A stretch of DNA of 64,000 bases from JBBRMW01 sp965246845 (GTDB lineage Bacteria; Chloroflexota; Anaerolineae; Aggregatilineales; UBA2796): assembly GCA_965246845.1 (NCBI GenBank), contig CBDFFR010000012.1:1550001-1614000 (forward strand), given 5' to 3'. This document shows, piece by piece, positions 61,893 through 64,000 of this stretch (the first letter of the stretch is position 1; each line of letters opens with the position of its first letter). The notes under the pieces are model-generated. The model was not told the DNA's origin. It worked only from the letters and a program-made list of their open reading frames with translations, and made no database searches. A program made the position numbers and the translations under genes.

Positions 61893-63443
61893 GTGCGGGG
61901 TATACGGCGACTCTGTGTCCGCTTCGGTGAAAGGACGGCTGCTTTGGCTCTTCTGACGGATATTCTCCGCCTGATTTACTCGCTGTGCATCGCGGTGATG
62001 GGCTGCTACGCCGCAGGAACCTGCTACGTGGTGCTTGTCTATCTGCGGCACGCGCGCGAGCCGGACCCGACCCCCACCCAGCCGGATGAGCAACTGCCGA
62101 AAGTCACCGTGCAGCTTCCGCTCTATAACGAGCGCTACGTCGCGCGGCGGCTGATCGATGCGGTAGCCACGCTCGATTACCCGAAGGACCGCCTGCACAT
62201 TCAAGTGCTGGACGACTCGACTGACGACACGACCGATCTGATTTACAGCCGCATCGCGCAGTTGCGCGCGGATGGCTACCAGATCGATCTGGTGCGCCGT
62301 AAAAACCGGTCGGGCTACAAGGCGGGCGCGCTGGCAAACGCGATGCAGTATGCCAATTCGGATTTTTTCGCGATCTTCGACGCCGATTTCGTCCCGCCCG
62401 CGAATTTCCTCAAGCGCACGATACCGTTTTTTCAGGACCCGAAAATCGGGATGGTCCAGACCCGCTGGGGACACCTCAACGCCGATGACAACGTGCTGAC
62501 GCGCGGGCAAGCGCTCGCCATCGATGGACATTTCGGCGTAGAGCAGTTCGCGCGCTATCACGGCGGAATCGTCTTCAGCTTTAATGGGACGGGCGGCGTG
62601 TGGCGGCGGCAGGCGATTGAAGACGCGGGCGGCTGGTCGGCGGATACGCTCTGCGAAGATTTCGACCTGAGCTACCGCGCGACCTTCAAGGGCTGGAAGT
62701 ATGCCTACGTGCGGGATGTCGTCGTGCCGGGTGAGCTGCCCTCGCAGATGGCCTCCTATAAGCAGCAGCAGTCGCGCTGGGCGAAAGGCTCCACGCAGGT
62801 CCTCGTGAAGCTGTTTCCGCAACTTTGGACGAACAACGGCATGACGGTTCGCAACCGCATCATGGGCTTTCTGCAAATGATGCAGTATGCCGTGCAGGTC
62901 TTCATGCTGCTCATGCTGCTGCTCACGCCGCCAATGGTCGTGCTGGGCGCGTTCGATAACCTGACGGTGATTCCATACAGCCTGCTCGCGTTGAGCGCGC
63001 CGGTACTCTATGGCCTCGGCCAGATTGCGCTCAACCGGGGGAGCTGGTGGCAGCGCACGATCTATTTCCCGACGCTGATTCTGTTTTGCAGCGGCATGTC
63101 GCTCAACAACGGACGCGCGGCGCTCTCCGCGCTGCTCGGCGTGCGGACCGAATTCAAGCGCACGCCAAAATTTCATCAGGACGGACGTACCAACCGCTGG
63201 ATTCGCAGCCAGTATACCGGGGCATTGACCGCGCCGGATATTGGCGGCGAGGCGTTCATGCTGCTCTACAGCATCTTCGGCATGATCCTCTCGCTGCAAT
63301 TCGCGCCTTCAATGGCCGGGTTCATGCTGTTCTACATCCTCGCCTATGGATCGGTCGTCGGCTGGACGTTGTGGGATCGCTGGCAGGTTTTGCGTCCGCA
63401 GCGCGTCGTCGAGCCAGAGACGATCCACCAGATGGGGCGCTAA
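61893..63443 (+). CDS. Family-2 glycosyltransferase, cellulose-synthase-like (processive)
   Basis: The 516-residue inner-membrane glycosyltransferase has an N-terminal membrane helix (IYSLCIAVMGCYAAGTCYVVLV). The GT2 catalytic domain carries LPLYNERYVARR, VLDDSTDDTTD, AIFDADFVPP (DxD), FSFNGTGGVWRR, CEDFDLSYRA (base) and QQQSRWAKGS (QxxRW). Three to four C-terminal membrane segments follow. No PilZ domain is present. It resembles CslA/mannan-synthase-like bacterial enzymes, so it probably polymerises hexoses across the membrane. Start uncertain: GTG 61,893 or a later TTG near 61,940. It is separated from its left neighbour by IS debris. Confidence 0.9.
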   Translation: MRGIRRLCVRFGERTAALALLTDILRLIYSLCIAVMGCYAAGTCYVVLVYLRHAREPDPTPTQPDEQLPKVTVQLPLYNERYVARRLIDAVATLDYPKDRLHIQVLDDSTDDTTDLIYSRIAQLRADGYQIDLVRRKNRSGYKAGALANAMQYANSDFFAIFDADFVPPANFLKRTIPFFQDPKIGMVQTRWGHLNADDNVLTRGQALAIDGHFGVEQFARYHGGIVFSFNGTGGVWRRQAIEDAGGWSADTLCEDFDLSYRATFKGWKYAYVRDVVVPGELPSQMASYKQQQSRWAKGSTQVLVKLFPQLWTNNGMTVRNRIMGFLQMMQYAVQVFMLLMLLLTPPMVVLGAFDNLTVIPYSLLALSAPVLYGLGQIALNRGSWWQRTIYFPTLILFCSGMSLNNGRAALSALLGVRTEFKRTPKFHQDGRTNRWIRSQYTGALTAPDIGGEAFMLLYSIFGMILSLQFAPSMAGFMLFYILAYGSVVGWTLWDRWQVLRPQRVVEPETIHQMGR

Positions 63444-63475
63444 CCCGCACCGCAAACGAAGCGTAGAAAACAAAA

Positions 63476-63504
63476 GCGGGTCGGGTGAATGTTCCCCGAC
63501 CCGC
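63476..63504. terminator. Bidirectional rho-independent terminator
   Basis: 10-bp perfect stem GCGGGTCGGG/CCCGACCCGC with a nine-base loop, between the convergent glycosyltransferase and small-protein genes. On the minus strand it is followed by TTTTG; on the plus strand by CTTGTT, weaker. Confidence 0.85.
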
Positions 63505-63565
63505 CTTGTTATACGGTTCACGCAAAACCGAACGCCAATAATGGCGTTCCTGCCGCACATGCGAA

Positions 63566-63907
63566 CTACGAAACCTCGACCTTGACCTTGTTCTTCCCGG
63601 TGGTGGAAGGACCGTCATCGTTTTTGGTTTCGTTCTTGCGCTTCTCCTGCGCCTGCTTGACCTTTTGCACTTCGCCCTCGACAGATTCGCGGGCGCTATC
63701 GATCAGCACCTTGAAGCCTTTTAGAAATTCTTCCTGAGCGTTGCGGCTGTGGTCCTTGAAGCCTTGCGGCACGAGCGCTTGCAGCGCTTTTCCGGTCTCG
63801 TTCACTGCCGCAATCTGGTGATCGAGGAAACGTTGCAGCGGCGGGCGGCTGTCGGGCGCTGTGGATTCGGTTTCCGGTGCGGGGTTGGTGGGCTGTTCGT
63901 CGAACAT
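63566..63907 (-). CDS. Small acidic/basic coiled-coil hypothetical protein
   Basis: The 113-residue soluble protein has an acidic, Pro/Thr-rich start (MFDEQPTNPAPETESTAPD), a helical middle (LQRFLDHQIAAVNETGKALQALVPQGFKDHSRNAQEEFLKGFKVL) and a Lys/Glu-rich coiled tail. It is reminiscent of phasin-type or stress-associated helical proteins, without firm homology. No signal peptide. Upstream region continues to the window's right end. I assign no function. Confidence 0.65.
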   Translation of the reverse strand: MFDEQPTNPAPETESTAPDSRPPLQRFLDHQIAAVNETGKALQALVPQGFKDHSRNAQEEFLKGFKVLIDSARESVEGEVQKVKQAQEKRKNETKNDDGPSTTGKNKVKVEVS

Positions 63908-64000
63908 GATGTAGCCTCATTTTTCTTGTGGATTATATCCCTTTACATGCGGAACATCCCTGCGGTTGTATCAACGTTGCGTTAATGCGCGATGGTACAA

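Noticed and set aside
61863..63299. Open frame of 478 codons on the minus strand
   Set aside because: Antisense to the cellulose-synthase-like gene whose catalytic motifs are intact; the product is His/Arg/Gln-rich with no membrane or domain pattern.
1..64000. CRISPR arrays, tRNA or rRNA genes, prophage
   Set aside because: No regularly spaced repeats, no cloverleaf-like or rRNA-like stretches and no phage structural genes were seen by eye on either strand; a dedicated tRNA/ncRNA search could still reveal small RNAs.

Overview
The window looks like bacterial chromosome from a member of the Chloroflexota, most likely an Anaerolineae-type lineage. This is inferred from gene content: a DUF4012 exopolysaccharide protein, many family-1 and family-5 sugar transporters with secreted binding proteins, a DUF5107-TPR protein, and a two-component/FtsX-type ABC module. 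No marker gene confirms it. No rRNA, tRNA or CRISPR array was recognised.

Layout. (1) 1-10.5 kb is a cell-surface polysaccharide locus. It has a nucleotide-sugar reductase/epimerase cut by the left edge, a WbpL/WecA-type initiating sugar-1-phosphate transferase, a membrane-anchored DUF4012 protein, a WbpM/PglF-type dehydratase, a secreted unknown protein, and a Wzc-like tyrosine autokinase followed by a PHP-family phosphatase. (2) 10.6-11.5 kb is non-coding debris holding a decayed integrase-type transposase and an isolated insertion-sequence end. (3) 11.6-18.3 kb runs on the + strand: response regulator, histidine kinase, ABC ATPase, large two-ectodomain FtsX-type permease, and an orphan BMP-family lipoprotein. 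(4) 18.7-25.6 kb is a minus-strand operon led by an autoregulated LacI repressor: CUT1 sugar transporter, FAD oxidoreductase, nucleoside-phosphorylase-like enzyme. (5) 25.9-31.6 kb is an AapJQMP-type amino-acid transporter with two oversized permeases. (6) An IS6-family element lies at 31.78-32.75 kb. (7) 32.8-42.3 kb is a glycoside locus: DUF5107-TPR protein divergent from an AraC regulator, then a Tat-exported binding protein, two CUT1 permeases, a glycoside hydrolase and a DUF4380-like protein. (8) 42.4-43.6 kb holds a truncated RbsB-type binding protein joined to a transposase fragment. (9) 43.6-59.1 kb is a DeoR-associated catabolic cluster: Opp-type transporter, DUF4432 epimerase-like protein, SIS sugar isomerase, an unrecognised 737-residue protein of probable alpha/alpha-toroid type, FAD oxidoreductase, phosphotriesterase-family hydrolase and FGGY kinase. 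(10) 59.2-61.7 kb is an IS graveyard: broken phytanoyl-CoA-dioxygenase-like gene, IS982-type transposase, IS701-type fragment, intact IS5-family element. (11) 61.8-64 kb carries a cellulose-synthase-like glycosyltransferase and a small coiled protein, separated by a bidirectional terminator.

Taken together, the organism appears to make a surface polysaccharide whose assembly is controlled by tyrosine phosphorylation, and to import and break down several plant- or cell-wall-type sugars through separately regulated operons. The most interesting parts are the DeoR-linked catabolic cluster, whose gene combination I cannot match to a named pathway; the sensor-kinase/FtsX/BMP operon with a candidate operator; and the LacI promoter with two operators.
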